From Acidobacteriaceae bacterium (lineage in GTDB: Bacteria > Acidobacteriota > Terriglobia > Terriglobales > Acidobacteriaceae), in contig PLST01000511.1 of the NCBI GenBank assembly GCA_003164255.1, positions 7,551-15,151 on the forward strand: a DNA stretch of 7,601 nt. The letters run 5' to 3'. Positions 1-7,420 of this stretch are shown piece by piece; position 1 is the stretch's first letter, and each line of letters opens with the position of its first letter. Under the pieces are notes generated by a model. That model was not told the origin of the DNA. It ran no database searches and saw only the letters and a program-made list of their open reading frames with translations. The position numbers and the translations under genes are program-made.

Positions 1-27
1 GTTCTAAGAGCCTGCATGGGTTCGATG
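1..27. repeat. 27-nt direct repeat, copy 1 (3' end of permease C)
   Basis: Identical over all 27 bases to positions 2458-2484. It encodes the end of permease C (the S-I-E-P-M-Q-A-L-R region). The match is cut by the window start, so the true repeat may be up to several bases longer. Confidence 0.85.
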
Positions 28-2417
28 CTTGCCGCGCGGCGCGCTGGCAGCCAGCTCGCGAGCATCGATGCACCGGCCAGTATCATTGAAACGCAAATGA
101 TTGCGCCGTAATCCACGGTGCCCACGCCGTAGACGACGCTGTGCAGCGCGCGGCCGATGAAGAAGGCGCCAATCAGCCCGATCGCGAGTCCAATTCCGGA
201 CAAGATCAGAGCCTCCTTGAGAATTAGCTTCACCACATTGCCGCGACTGGCTCCGAGAGCCATGCGCAAACCAATCTCGTGTTCCCGTTGCGCAACCGTG
301 AACGCCATCACTCCGTAAATCCCAACTGCTGCAAGCAGAAGGGCAATGGAGGCGAACCCTCCCATGAGGGTCATGATGAATCTGTCGCCGCCGAGATTCC
401 GGCTCTTCAATTCCTCCAGCGTGTGCGGTTCTGCGAGAGCAATCTGCGGATCGATCGAATGAACAGCCGCGGAAATACTCCGAAGCATCGTGGCCGGATC
501 CTCGCTTGTATGAACGCCGATATTTGCGCTCGGCCACGGAATCTGCGCGAATGGGATCACGATCACTGGAAAGTCGTCGCGGAATCCGCCGGCACGCACA
601 TTGTTGAAAACACCCACAACCTGCCAGGTGATGTACGGCCCCAGCTTGGTCACGCCTGGAATCAATTCCTCAACATTGATGCGCTGCTGCAGCGGATCCT
701 TGCCGGCGAAATACTTATCCGCGAATTTCTGGTTCACCATCGCCACATGAACTGAGGCCGCCGTGTCTTGCTCGCTAAATGCTCTGCCGTGCAGAATCGG
801 AATGCCATAGGTCTTGAAGTAATTAGAAGAAACCATGTCAAAGCCCGCCCCTGGCCGCTGCGAAGGATCGGCAAAGTCGGGCTGACCGGCAATCGTGAAG
901 GGCATTCCGAAGCCGCTGCCTTCCAGGGGCAGGCCAACCGAAACGGCGGCATCCTTCACGCCGGGCACAGCCTTGATGCTGGCAATCATCTGCTGGTAAT
1001 ACGCATTGATCTGTGCCGGATCTTTGGGCCGCGAATCGGGCACGGGCAAAAAAAACGTCTGAATGTTGCTCGTGCTCACGCCGAGGTTCACCTGCGTGAG
1101 ATTCCAAAAGCTGTGAATCGCCAGGCCGGCGCCTGTCAGCAATGAGAGCGCAAGCGCGAACTCGCCGATCACGAGCGCGCGGCGCGCCCGCTGCCGGCTG
1201 GCTCCCGTTCCGGAACGCCCACCCTCCTTCAACGCCTCAGCCGGATCGACGCGCGTGGCGATCCAGGCCGGCGCACACCCAAACAGGAGTCCGGACAACA
1301 CCGAGGCCGCGAACGTAAAGAGCAATATCGGAATGTTCAAGGTGAGATCGGCCTCCGAGGGCAGAATACCCACTGGCATGATGGCCTGCATTCCGCGCAG
1401 CAAGGCCCATCCCAGCGCAACCCCGACTACGCCGCCGAAAAGTGCAAGTGCCAGGTTCTCGGTCAGAAACTGCGCAAACACCGTCTGGCGCGACGCTCCA
1501 AGCGCGGCTCGCAAAGCCACTTCCTTTTGCCGCGTCGTCCCCTTGGCCAACAGCAGGTTGGCAATATTCACGCAGGCAATCAGCAGCACAAAGCCAACGG
1601 CGCCAAGAAGTATCCACAGCATGTTGATTTCATCTTTGGGCAGAAAGTCGTTGTGCAGCAACTCCACCACCGCGCCCCACCCCTTGTTACTCTTGGGGTT
1701 TGCTTGCGCTATGTTCGCCGTAACTGTGTCCATGTTGGCCTGCGCCTGTTTCAGCGTCACGCCTTCCTTGAGTCGCCCCATTGCCAGCAACCAGTGAAAG
1801 TCGTGGTTGAGCTGGTCCGGCTTGAATGCCAGCGGAGCCAACAGCCATTGGTCCAGCCTGTCAGCCTGCCCGGCAGTAAGCACTCCAACTACCGTGTATG
1901 GACTCCCATTCAGTTGGATGGTCTTCCCAACGATGTTCGGGTCCGATCCAAGCCGCTTCCACAGCTTGTTCATCAAAATAACTTCGTGGTCTTTGCCGAT
2001 CGTGCCTTCTTCAGGCAAAAAATCGCGCCCGTAAAGAAACTGGTTCCCCATCATGCGATACATTCCCGGAGTCGTGAGCTGCCCCTGAATGTATTCGGGT
2101 TGCTCCTTGGTCGCTAAGTTGAAATTGGTTCCGGTGAAGGCATTGATGTCCTGAAACACCGCGTTCTGTTTCTTCCAGTCCAGAAAATCCTGAGCCGCGA
2201 TGCTGTTGCGGCTACCCTGAATCTTCGACCAAACCATAACCAACTGATCCGGCTTCGGATAAGGCATGGGCGCGAGCAGCGTTGCATACACAACCGTAAA
2301 GATGGCCGTAGTCGCTCCGATTCCAAGGGCCATCGTAAGAATCGCCGCGAGCGCGAATCCTGGCGACTTGCGCAGTTGCCGCATTGTGTAGCGAATGTCG
2401 ATCCATATGTTGGTCAT
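1..2417 (-). CDS. ADOP-type (MacB/FtsX-like) ABC permease C, 3' end just cut by window edge
   Basis: Predicted inner-membrane permease of the duplicated MacB/FtsX type. The frame is open from ATG (2415-2417) to the window edge, giving 805 codons ending in EPMQALR. The two paralogues end EPMQALRTE-stop, so probably only TE and the stop are missing (about 807 aa). I translated the whole frame and found no internal stop or frameshift. Likely layout: TM 21-43, first periplasmic core about 45-262, TMs about 267-291, 319-341 and 363-386, then a second unit with TM 413-434, periplasmic core about 436-685, and TMs about 688-707, 732-756 and 770-792. Family hallmarks are RQLRKSPGFALAA at the N-terminus, LLIACVNIANLLLAK in TM2, and the coupling segments EVALRAALGASR and HEIGLRMALGASR. 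It is the most divergent of the three: the second core has KYFAGKDP where the others have RYWPGQ, and it lacks their PEGY motif. A GGAG ribosome site supports the start. It is the third permease in the operon. Substrate unknown. Family assignment is firm; the exact topology is an estimate. Confidence 0.93.
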   Translation of the reverse strand, partial: MTNIWIDIRYTMRQLRKSPGFALAAILTMALGIGATTAIFTVVYATLLAPMPYPKPDQLVMVWSKIQGSRNSIAAQDFLDWKKQNAVFQDINAFTGTNFNLATKEQPEYIQGQLTTPGMYRMMGNQFLYGRDFLPEEGTIGKDHEVILMNKLWKRLGSDPNIVGKTIQLNGSPYTVVGVLTAGQADRLDQWLLAPLAFKPDQLNHDFHWLLAMGRLKEGVTLKQAQANMDTVTANIAQANPKSNKGWGAVVELLHNDFLPKDEINMLWILLGAVGFVLLIACVNIANLLLAKGTTRQKEVALRAALGASRQTVFAQFLTENLALALFGGVVGVALGWALLRGMQAIMPVGILPSEADLTLNIPILLFTFAASVLSGLLFGCAPAWIATRVDPAEALKEGGRSGTGASRQRARRALVIGEFALALSLLTGAGLAIHSFWNLTQVNLGVSTSNIQTFFLPVPDSRPKDPAQINAYYQQMIASIKAVPGVKDAAVSVGLPLEGSGFGMPFTIAGQPDFADPSQRPGAGFDMVSSNYFKTYGIPILHGRAFSEQDTAASVHVAMVNQKFADKYFAGKDPLQQRINVEELIPGVTKLGPYITWQVVGVFNNVRAGGFRDDFPVIVIPFAQIPWPSANIGVHTSEDPATMLRSISAAVHSIDPQIALAEPHTLEELKSRNLGGDRFIMTLMGGFASIALLLAAVGIYGVMAFTVAQREHEIGLRMALGASRGNVVKLILKEALILSGIGLAIGLIGAFFIGRALHSVVYGVGTVDYGAIICVSMILAGASMLASWLPARRAASIEPMQALR

Positions 2418-2427
2418 CGCGTTTGTT

Positions 2428-2431
2428 CTCC
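2428..2431 (-). promoter_or_regulatory. Ribosome binding site of permease C
   Basis: The coding strand reads GGAG, 10 nt before the ATG at 2417, inside the 33-nt gap after permease B. It supports this ATG as the start. The gap shows no hairpin followed by a T run, so transcription probably continues through it. Confidence 0.6.
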
Positions 2432-2450
2432 GTCGGGGAATTGCGAAGAG

Positions 2451-4937
2451 CTATTCGGTTCTAAGAGCCTGCATGGGTTCGATGGATGCGGCACGGTGCG
2501 CTGGAACTACCGATGCCGTCAGCGCAAGCAAAAAGATCGAGACGGCAGCCAGAATCAATACGTACGGGTCCAGCGCACTGACCTGGAACAGCAGCGTGCG
2601 CATAAGGCGCGTGGCGAATATCGCTCCAATCACCCCAAAGGCACAGCCAGCCAGGCCCAGCTTTGCACCTGAGACAACAACCAACTGCAAGACGCTGGAG
2701 CGTTTTGAACCCAGCGCCAGGCGGATCGCAAGTTCATGCGTGCGCTGCGCGGCAGAAAAGGCAATGACGCTGTAGATGCCCAGCAGCGCCAGCAACACGG
2801 CCGCCGCGGCGAAGCTCGAAATCACGGCCGTCGAGAAGCGTCGTGAAGCCTGGCCTTCCTCTACTACGTGTTCCATCGACTCCACGTGGACCAGCGGAAG
2901 CTGAGGGTCCATTGAGCGGACAATCGCGCGAAGTGAGTCTGCCATCTGCTCGGGCGGCAATTGGCCGCGAACCACAATCGATCCGTAGGTGCCAGTGAGC
3001 ATGTCCGGGGGCGCAAATCCTGCGATCGAAGCTTTGAACTGGCTTGCCGGCGAGTACATCTGATTCAGCGTTTCGCTATCCGCCGATGTCTGCTTGATGT
3101 CGGCGATCTCTCCCACAACGGTCATCCACGGCGTATTACTTTCTTTCACTCCGATTTTCAAACGCTTGCCGATCGGATCCTGGCCAGGCCAATAGCGCTC
3201 GGCGAGAGTTCGGTTGACAATCGCCACCAGCGGAGAATCGGCACGGTCCGCGTCAGTGAAGACGCGCCCACGCAGCAGCGGGATGCCTGCAGCCGCAAAG
3301 TAATTGCCCGTCACATGCGAGGCCCAGGCGAGATTCAGATAAACGCCCTTCGGCAGAACGTATCCCTCCGGAACGAAGCCGTTGCTATTGTCCCCTCCGC
3401 TGTTGGGCAGCATGTCGGTAACGCCCACTGCCTGCACCCCCGGCAACTGTTCGACCTTGCTCAACATTGTTGTGTTGAAAGCATCGACCGCCGATTGCGA
3501 AGAGTACTGCCGGTGCGGCAGTCCATAGGAGGCAGTAAGTGTGTGATCGGTGCGAAAGCCCAGGTCCACCGAGCGTATCTTCTGAAAACTCCGCAGCAGC
3601 AGCCCGGAAGCGGTCAGCAGCACCAGCGCCACTGCGAGTTCCGCGATCACCAGGATCGAACGCAGCCGCGCCTGGCCTCCGCCTGACGTACCTGTCCTAC
3701 CACCCTCTTTCAGAGCGTCATTCACGCCGGTACGCGACGCAGAAATAGCCGGGATGATTCCGCACAACAGCCCGGTGAAGAGTGCCAGTAGAAGCGCGAA
3801 TCCCGCAACCTTCCAGTCAAGCGCAATAGCGCTCACCCGCGGCAGCGACTCCGGCAACAGGCTCACGCCCACCTTGAGCAGCCCCGCCGCTATTGCCAAT
3901 CCCACCGTTCCGCCGCCCACGCTCAGCACCAGCGCTTCAATCAGTGACTGGCGAAGAATGATCGCGCCGCTGGCGCCAAGGGCCAGGCGCACCGACAACT
4001 CGCGCCTGCGGCGGATCACCCGCACCAGCAGCAATCCCGCGAGATTGGCGCAGGCGATAAACAGCACCACGGCAACGGCCAGGAAAAGTGTGCGCACCAA
4101 AGGCCGCGCTTGCGACACCGTGGCTTCGTCGAGCGATTGCACAACCGGGTGAATGCGCAGAGTGCCCATGCCAGGGGGAAAGCTGTGCATGATCTCCTGC
4201 GCCGCGGGCTGCATATCTTCAACTGCCTGCGCGAGCGTCACGCCCGGTTTCATGCGGCCCACCATCGTGTAATTCCAGCTTCCGGCGCCATTCACCAGCT
4301 CGCCTTGGGTAAAGCTCATCGGAACCCACAGCTCGCTGCGATTCAACTGCCCCGGAACCAGCGGAAATTCGAAATCGCGCGGCATCACGCCAACAATCTC
4401 GTAGGCTTTGCGGTCGAGCATTATCTTGGTTCCAAGTACACCCGTATCCGCATGGAACCGGCTGTTCCACATCTGGTAGCTGATCACGGCCACCTGCTGC
4501 CTGCCCTCATCTTCCTGCTCTGTGAAGACGCGGCCCACCTGGGCCGAGACGCCAAGCACCTGAAACACTGATGGGGTGAGTCGCGAAGCGGATATCTGCG
4601 CGGGATCGCCGCTGCCGGAGAGCTCAAAGCTCGTTTGCTGATAAGCGCCGGCAGCTTCGAATACGTGGGTGTCGCGGACATAGACGCGTGTCGCCGGTGC
4701 GGTCACGTTGGGCGTGCCTGAGCCGAAGGGAACGCCCTCTGGAACGTCGCCGAGCACGACCAGCCTGTCGGGCGCAGAGAATGGAAGCGGCCGCAAAAGC
4801 ACACCCTCCACAATCGAGAAGATTGCCGTTGTGGCGCCAATGCCGAAGGCCAGCGTGAGCACCGCGGTCAGTGTGAATCCTGGTGACTGGCGCAACCGGC
4901 GCACTGCGTAACGAACATCGAGCCATAGATTGTTCAT
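2451..4937 (-). CDS. ADOP-type (MacB/FtsX-like) ABC permease B
   Basis: Complete 828-aa predicted inner-membrane permease built from two MacB/FtsX units. Estimated layout: TM 21-43; periplasmic core about 48-278; TMs about 281-305, 331-353 and 377-399; then TM 427-447; second core about 450-700; TMs about 705-727, 756-778 and 789-812. Visible hallmarks are RRLRQSPGFTLTAVLTLAFG at the N-terminus, LFIACANLAGLLLVR in TM2, cytoplasmic coupling segments RRELSVRLALGAS and THELAIRLALGSKR, a linker LKEGGRTGTSGG (409-420), RYWPGQDPIGKRL in the second core, and the terminal EPMQALRTE. An ATPase partner would bind the coupling segments, and ATP hydrolysis would move the periplasmic cores, as known for MacB and LolCDE. 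The start is fixed because an in-frame TAA (4941-4943) lies two codons upstream. The ribosome site is weak: AGAGG is 18 nt away and only a GGGTAAG-like stretch is closer. Stop is TAG. Substrate unknown. Confidence 0.95.
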   Translation of the reverse strand: MNNLWLDVRYAVRRLRQSPGFTLTAVLTLAFGIGATTAIFSIVEGVLLRPLPFSAPDRLVVLGDVPEGVPFGSGTPNVTAPATRVYVRDTHVFEAAGAYQQTSFELSGSGDPAQISASRLTPSVFQVLGVSAQVGRVFTEQEDEGRQQVAVISYQMWNSRFHADTGVLGTKIMLDRKAYEIVGVMPRDFEFPLVPGQLNRSELWVPMSFTQGELVNGAGSWNYTMVGRMKPGVTLAQAVEDMQPAAQEIMHSFPPGMGTLRIHPVVQSLDEATVSQARPLVRTLFLAVAVVLFIACANLAGLLLVRVIRRRRELSVRLALGASGAIILRQSLIEALVLSVGGGTVGLAIAAGLLKVGVSLLPESLPRVSAIALDWKVAGFALLLALFTGLLCGIIPAISASRTGVNDALKEGGRTGTSGGGQARLRSILVIAELAVALVLLTASGLLLRSFQKIRSVDLGFRTDHTLTASYGLPHRQYSSQSAVDAFNTTMLSKVEQLPGVQAVGVTDMLPNSGGDNSNGFVPEGYVLPKGVYLNLAWASHVTGNYFAAAGIPLLRGRVFTDADRADSPLVAIVNRTLAERYWPGQDPIGKRLKIGVKESNTPWMTVVGEIADIKQTSADSETLNQMYSPASQFKASIAGFAPPDMLTGTYGSIVVRGQLPPEQMADSLRAIVRSMDPQLPLVHVESMEHVVEEGQASRRFSTAVISSFAAAAVLLALLGIYSVIAFSAAQRTHELAIRLALGSKRSSVLQLVVVSGAKLGLAGCAFGVIGAIFATRLMRTLLFQVSALDPYVLILAAVSIFLLALTASVVPAHRAASIEPMQALRTE
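2458..2484. repeat. 27-nt direct repeat, copy 2 (3' end of permease B)
   Basis: Identical to positions 1-27, while the flanking sequence on the 2485 side diverges at once. It encodes the C-terminal S-I-E-P-M-Q-A-L-R region of permease B. Even the synonymous positions match, which amino-acid conservation alone does not require. Confidence 0.85.
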
Positions 4938-4973
4938 CGCTTACCCGCTTTCTTGCCTCTCTTGGCCGTTCAA

Positions 4974-4997
4974 CTATTCGGTCCTGAGAGCCTGCAT
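4974..4997. repeat. Diverged third copy of the 3'-end repeat (permease A)
   Basis: These 24 bases match 2451-2474 at 22 positions. Both differences are synonymous, in the Leu and Arg codons of QALRTE. The segment includes the TAG stop and the ACC GAA codons before it. Confidence 0.7.
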
Positions 4998-7418
4998 CGG
5001 CTCAACCGACGCTGCCCGCCGCGCCGGCACAAGGCACGCCGCAAGCGACACCACCAGCAAAACAGCCGGGACCACCGTGAACGTGATCCAGTCCGTGGTG
5101 CCGATGCCAAACAACATGCCGCGCAAAAAGCGCGTAAACAAAAGTGAAGCCGCGAGCCCCGCGCCCAGCCCAGCCAGCGTCAGCTTCAGTGCCTGCATGA
5201 GAACCTGAGCGAACACGTCGTTACGACCTGCGCCCAACGCCATGCGAATCCCGATCTCATGCGTGCGCTGCCGTGTGGTGTACGCAATCACTCCATAAAT
5301 GCCCACCGCGGCCAGCGCCAGTGCCAGCAACCCAAAGCTCCCGGCAAAAATCGCTGCTATGCGCTCAAACACGTTACCGATCTGCATATTCGACTTGAGC
5401 GTCCGCACATTGTAGAGCGGCAAATCTGCATTCAAATCGTGAACTGCCTGGTCGATTGCCGGCGCGTACGCCATCGGGTCGCCGTTGACGCGAACGTGCA
5501 GTGTCAATTCGTCTTCGTAGCGTTCCAGCAACGGAATCAGGATCAGCGGCGCGGGTTCGTTCACCAGCCGCCGGTACTTTGCGTTGGCTGTCACACCCAC
5601 CACCGTGTATTCGAGGTTGTTGTCGCGAATGTGTTTTCCAAGAGCACGCTGGCCAGGCCAGTAGCGGTCCACCAACGCCTGGTTCACAATCGCCACACGC
5701 TCCTGGGGATTGTCGTCCGCGCCCGTAAAGTCGCGGCCCGCGAGCAAGGGCGTGCGCAGCGTCTTCAGGTAATCCGGCCCCACGACTCCCCGATCCACTT
5801 CCACCGACTCGTGCGCCTGTGGAACGTATCCCTCCGGCATAATGCCTTCGGAGTGAATGCTGAAACTCAATGGCGAGAAATCTGCGAGAGTTGCGGACTC
5901 CACGCCCGGCAGCGCCTTCACGCGCTCCAGCAGTTGACGGTCGAACACTGTTCCGCGGCTGTCGGTATAGCCCATCGGATCAAGATCGAAGGTCGCCAGC
6001 AGAACATGATCGGCATCAAAACCCGGATCCATCGTTTGCGCCTTTGCAAGGCTGCGGACGAAAAGTCCCGCGCAGGTCAGCAGCGTGAGCGACAGGGCCA
6101 CCTGCGTCACCACCAGCCCAGAAGCCAGGCGCGACTTGTGCAATCCGCCGCTCGTATTCAGCGCTTCGTCCTTCAAGATCGTCTGCGGTGAAAGCGCCGA
6201 AGCGCGCAGCGCGGGAACCACGCCGGAGACGCAGGCTGTCAACAGCGCAGCCGCGAAGGCCGCCACCACCACGCCCGCGTCCACCTGGCCATCGATTGCA
6301 ATGGGCAGCGTCGCGGAAGGCAGAAAAATCTTGAGCGTCCGCGCCGTCCAGAAAGTAATGGTGAGCGCTATCATGCCGCCCGCCATGGCGATCATCAGGT
6401 TCTCCACCATGAACTGCCGCACAAGCGTCCAGCGGCTCGCTCCCATGGCCAGGCGAATCGCACACTCGCGGCGCCGCGCCACTGAGCGCACCAGCAGCAG
6501 GTTGGCCACATTCGCACACGCCAGCACCAACAGCGCCACGGCCAGTGCCAGCAGAATCGGCAGCGTGCCTGCCAGATACACGTTGGCCCCGAATGGCGAG
6601 CGCCACAACGGATCGAGCGAAAGCCGGTTGTTGCCGCGATGGTCGTCAGGATACTGCTCCGCGATCCGCTGCATGCGCAGGTTCAGCTCATTCTCTGCCT
6701 GCAGCTGGTTAACTCCGGGGCGCAGTACGCCCAGCACATTCAGCCAGGATTGGCTGCGATTGTTGATGCGCGTGTCGTCCCACACCAGCCTGTCCATGCC
6801 CAGCGGTATCCATATATCCGCGCGCAGGCCCGACTTGCATCCATGAAATCCCCTGGGCGCAACGCCGGTAATCGTGTAGGGATGAAGATTGATCTGAATC
6901 GTTTTGCCCACGATCGCCGGATCGCCGCCGAAGCGATTCTGCCAGAGGTCGTAGTTCAGCACGGCCAGCGGAGCGCCGGCGCGCTCGTTCGGCACCGTGG
7001 ACATGAACGATTGTCCGAGCAACGGCCGGACGCCCAGCACTTCAAAATAATTCGACGAGACCAGCGCGCCGTAAATGCGTTCCGGTGTTCCCTCGCCGGT
7101 AATCGACATGTAGTCGTCGTGGTAGCCGGTCAGGCCCGACAAGGCCGTCGTGCCGTCGCGCAAGTCGACGTAGTCCGCGTAGGAGAAGGGCGGCGACGCA
7201 TGTTCGCTGCGCACCCCGCGCTGGATCGTGATCATGTTCCCTGTATGCGCTACGCCCGGAATGGGATCGAGCAGCGTGGCATTGATCCAACTCAGAATCG
7301 TAAGGTTGGCCGCAATGCCAAGTGCCAGCGTCCCCACCGCGAGCAAGGCAAAGCCTGGATTCTTGCGCAACTGACGCAGCGCATACTCCAGGTCGCGTAC
7401 GCAGTCCCTGAGCCGCAT
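4974..7418 (-). CDS. ADOP-type (MacB/FtsX-like) ABC permease A
   Basis: Complete 814-aa predicted inner-membrane permease, first of the three behind the ATPase gene. Estimated layout: TM 22-45; periplasmic core about 48-282; TMs about 285-310, 339-362 and 381-405; then TM 432-455; second core about 458-686; TMs about 689-713, 742-765 and 777-798. Hallmarks are YALRQLRKNPGFALLAVGTL at the N-terminus, LVLACANVANLLLVR in TM2, coupling segments RRECAIRLAMGASR and THEIGIRMALGAGR, DRYWPGQRALGKHI in the second core, and EPMQALRTE at the C-terminus. Length and two-unit design match the TIGR03434 family, and there is no extra N-terminal domain. The ATG at 7418 follows the ATPase stop by 2 nt and is preceded by a strong GGAGG at 7 nt, so translation is probably coupled to the ATPase. 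This is the best candidate for the primary partner of that ATPase. Stop is TAG. The exported substrate cannot be deduced. Confidence 0.95.
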   Translation of the reverse strand: MRLRDCVRDLEYALRQLRKNPGFALLAVGTLALGIAANLTILSWINATLLDPIPGVAHTGNMITIQRGVRSEHASPPFSYADYVDLRDGTTALSGLTGYHDDYMSITGEGTPERIYGALVSSNYFEVLGVRPLLGQSFMSTVPNERAGAPLAVLNYDLWQNRFGGDPAIVGKTIQINLHPYTITGVAPRGFHGCKSGLRADIWIPLGMDRLVWDDTRINNRSQSWLNVLGVLRPGVNQLQAENELNLRMQRIAEQYPDDHRGNNRLSLDPLWRSPFGANVYLAGTLPILLALAVALLVLACANVANLLLVRSVARRRECAIRLAMGASRWTLVRQFMVENLMIAMAGGMIALTITFWTARTLKIFLPSATLPIAIDGQVDAGVVVAAFAAALLTACVSGVVPALRASALSPQTILKDEALNTSGGLHKSRLASGLVVTQVALSLTLLTCAGLFVRSLAKAQTMDPGFDADHVLLATFDLDPMGYTDSRGTVFDRQLLERVKALPGVESATLADFSPLSFSIHSEGIMPEGYVPQAHESVEVDRGVVGPDYLKTLRTPLLAGRDFTGADDNPQERVAIVNQALVDRYWPGQRALGKHIRDNNLEYTVVGVTANAKYRRLVNEPAPLILIPLLERYEDELTLHVRVNGDPMAYAPAIDQAVHDLNADLPLYNVRTLKSNMQIGNVFERIAAIFAGSFGLLALALAAVGIYGVIAYTTRQRTHEIGIRMALGAGRNDVFAQVLMQALKLTLAGLGAGLAASLLFTRFLRGMLFGIGTTDWITFTVVPAVLLVVSLAACLVPARRAASVEPMQALRTE

Positions 7419-7420
7419 CG

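Noticed and set aside
4..537. 177-codon minus-strand open frame at the left edge as a separate gene.
   Set aside because: It is an alternative frame of permease C, whose own frame runs intact through this region with clear TM and coupling motifs.
1..2417. Permease C as a pseudogene, because no stop codon is visible.
   Set aside because: The reading frame is intact through all 805 codons and reaches the conserved C-terminal motif exactly at the window edge. The missing stop is due to the window boundary.
2418..2450. Intergenic terminator or promoter in the 33- and 36-nt gaps (also 4938-4973).
   Set aside because: I found no stable inverted repeat followed by a T run, and the gaps leave little room for a promoter. 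They look like ordinary operon spacers.
5259..6191. 310-codon open frame on the plus strand, antisense to permease A.
   Set aside because: Its product is rich in Arg, His and Gln with no recognisable domain, and it lies wholly opposite a convincing, family-matched gene. Long antisense open frames are expected in GC-rich coding DNA.
6085..6846. 253-codon plus-strand open frame, and similar ones at 2961-3686 and 1527-2117.
   Set aside because: They have low-complexity Ser/Ala/Arg-rich or basic products, no supporting ribosome site or domain, and overlap the permease genes completely.
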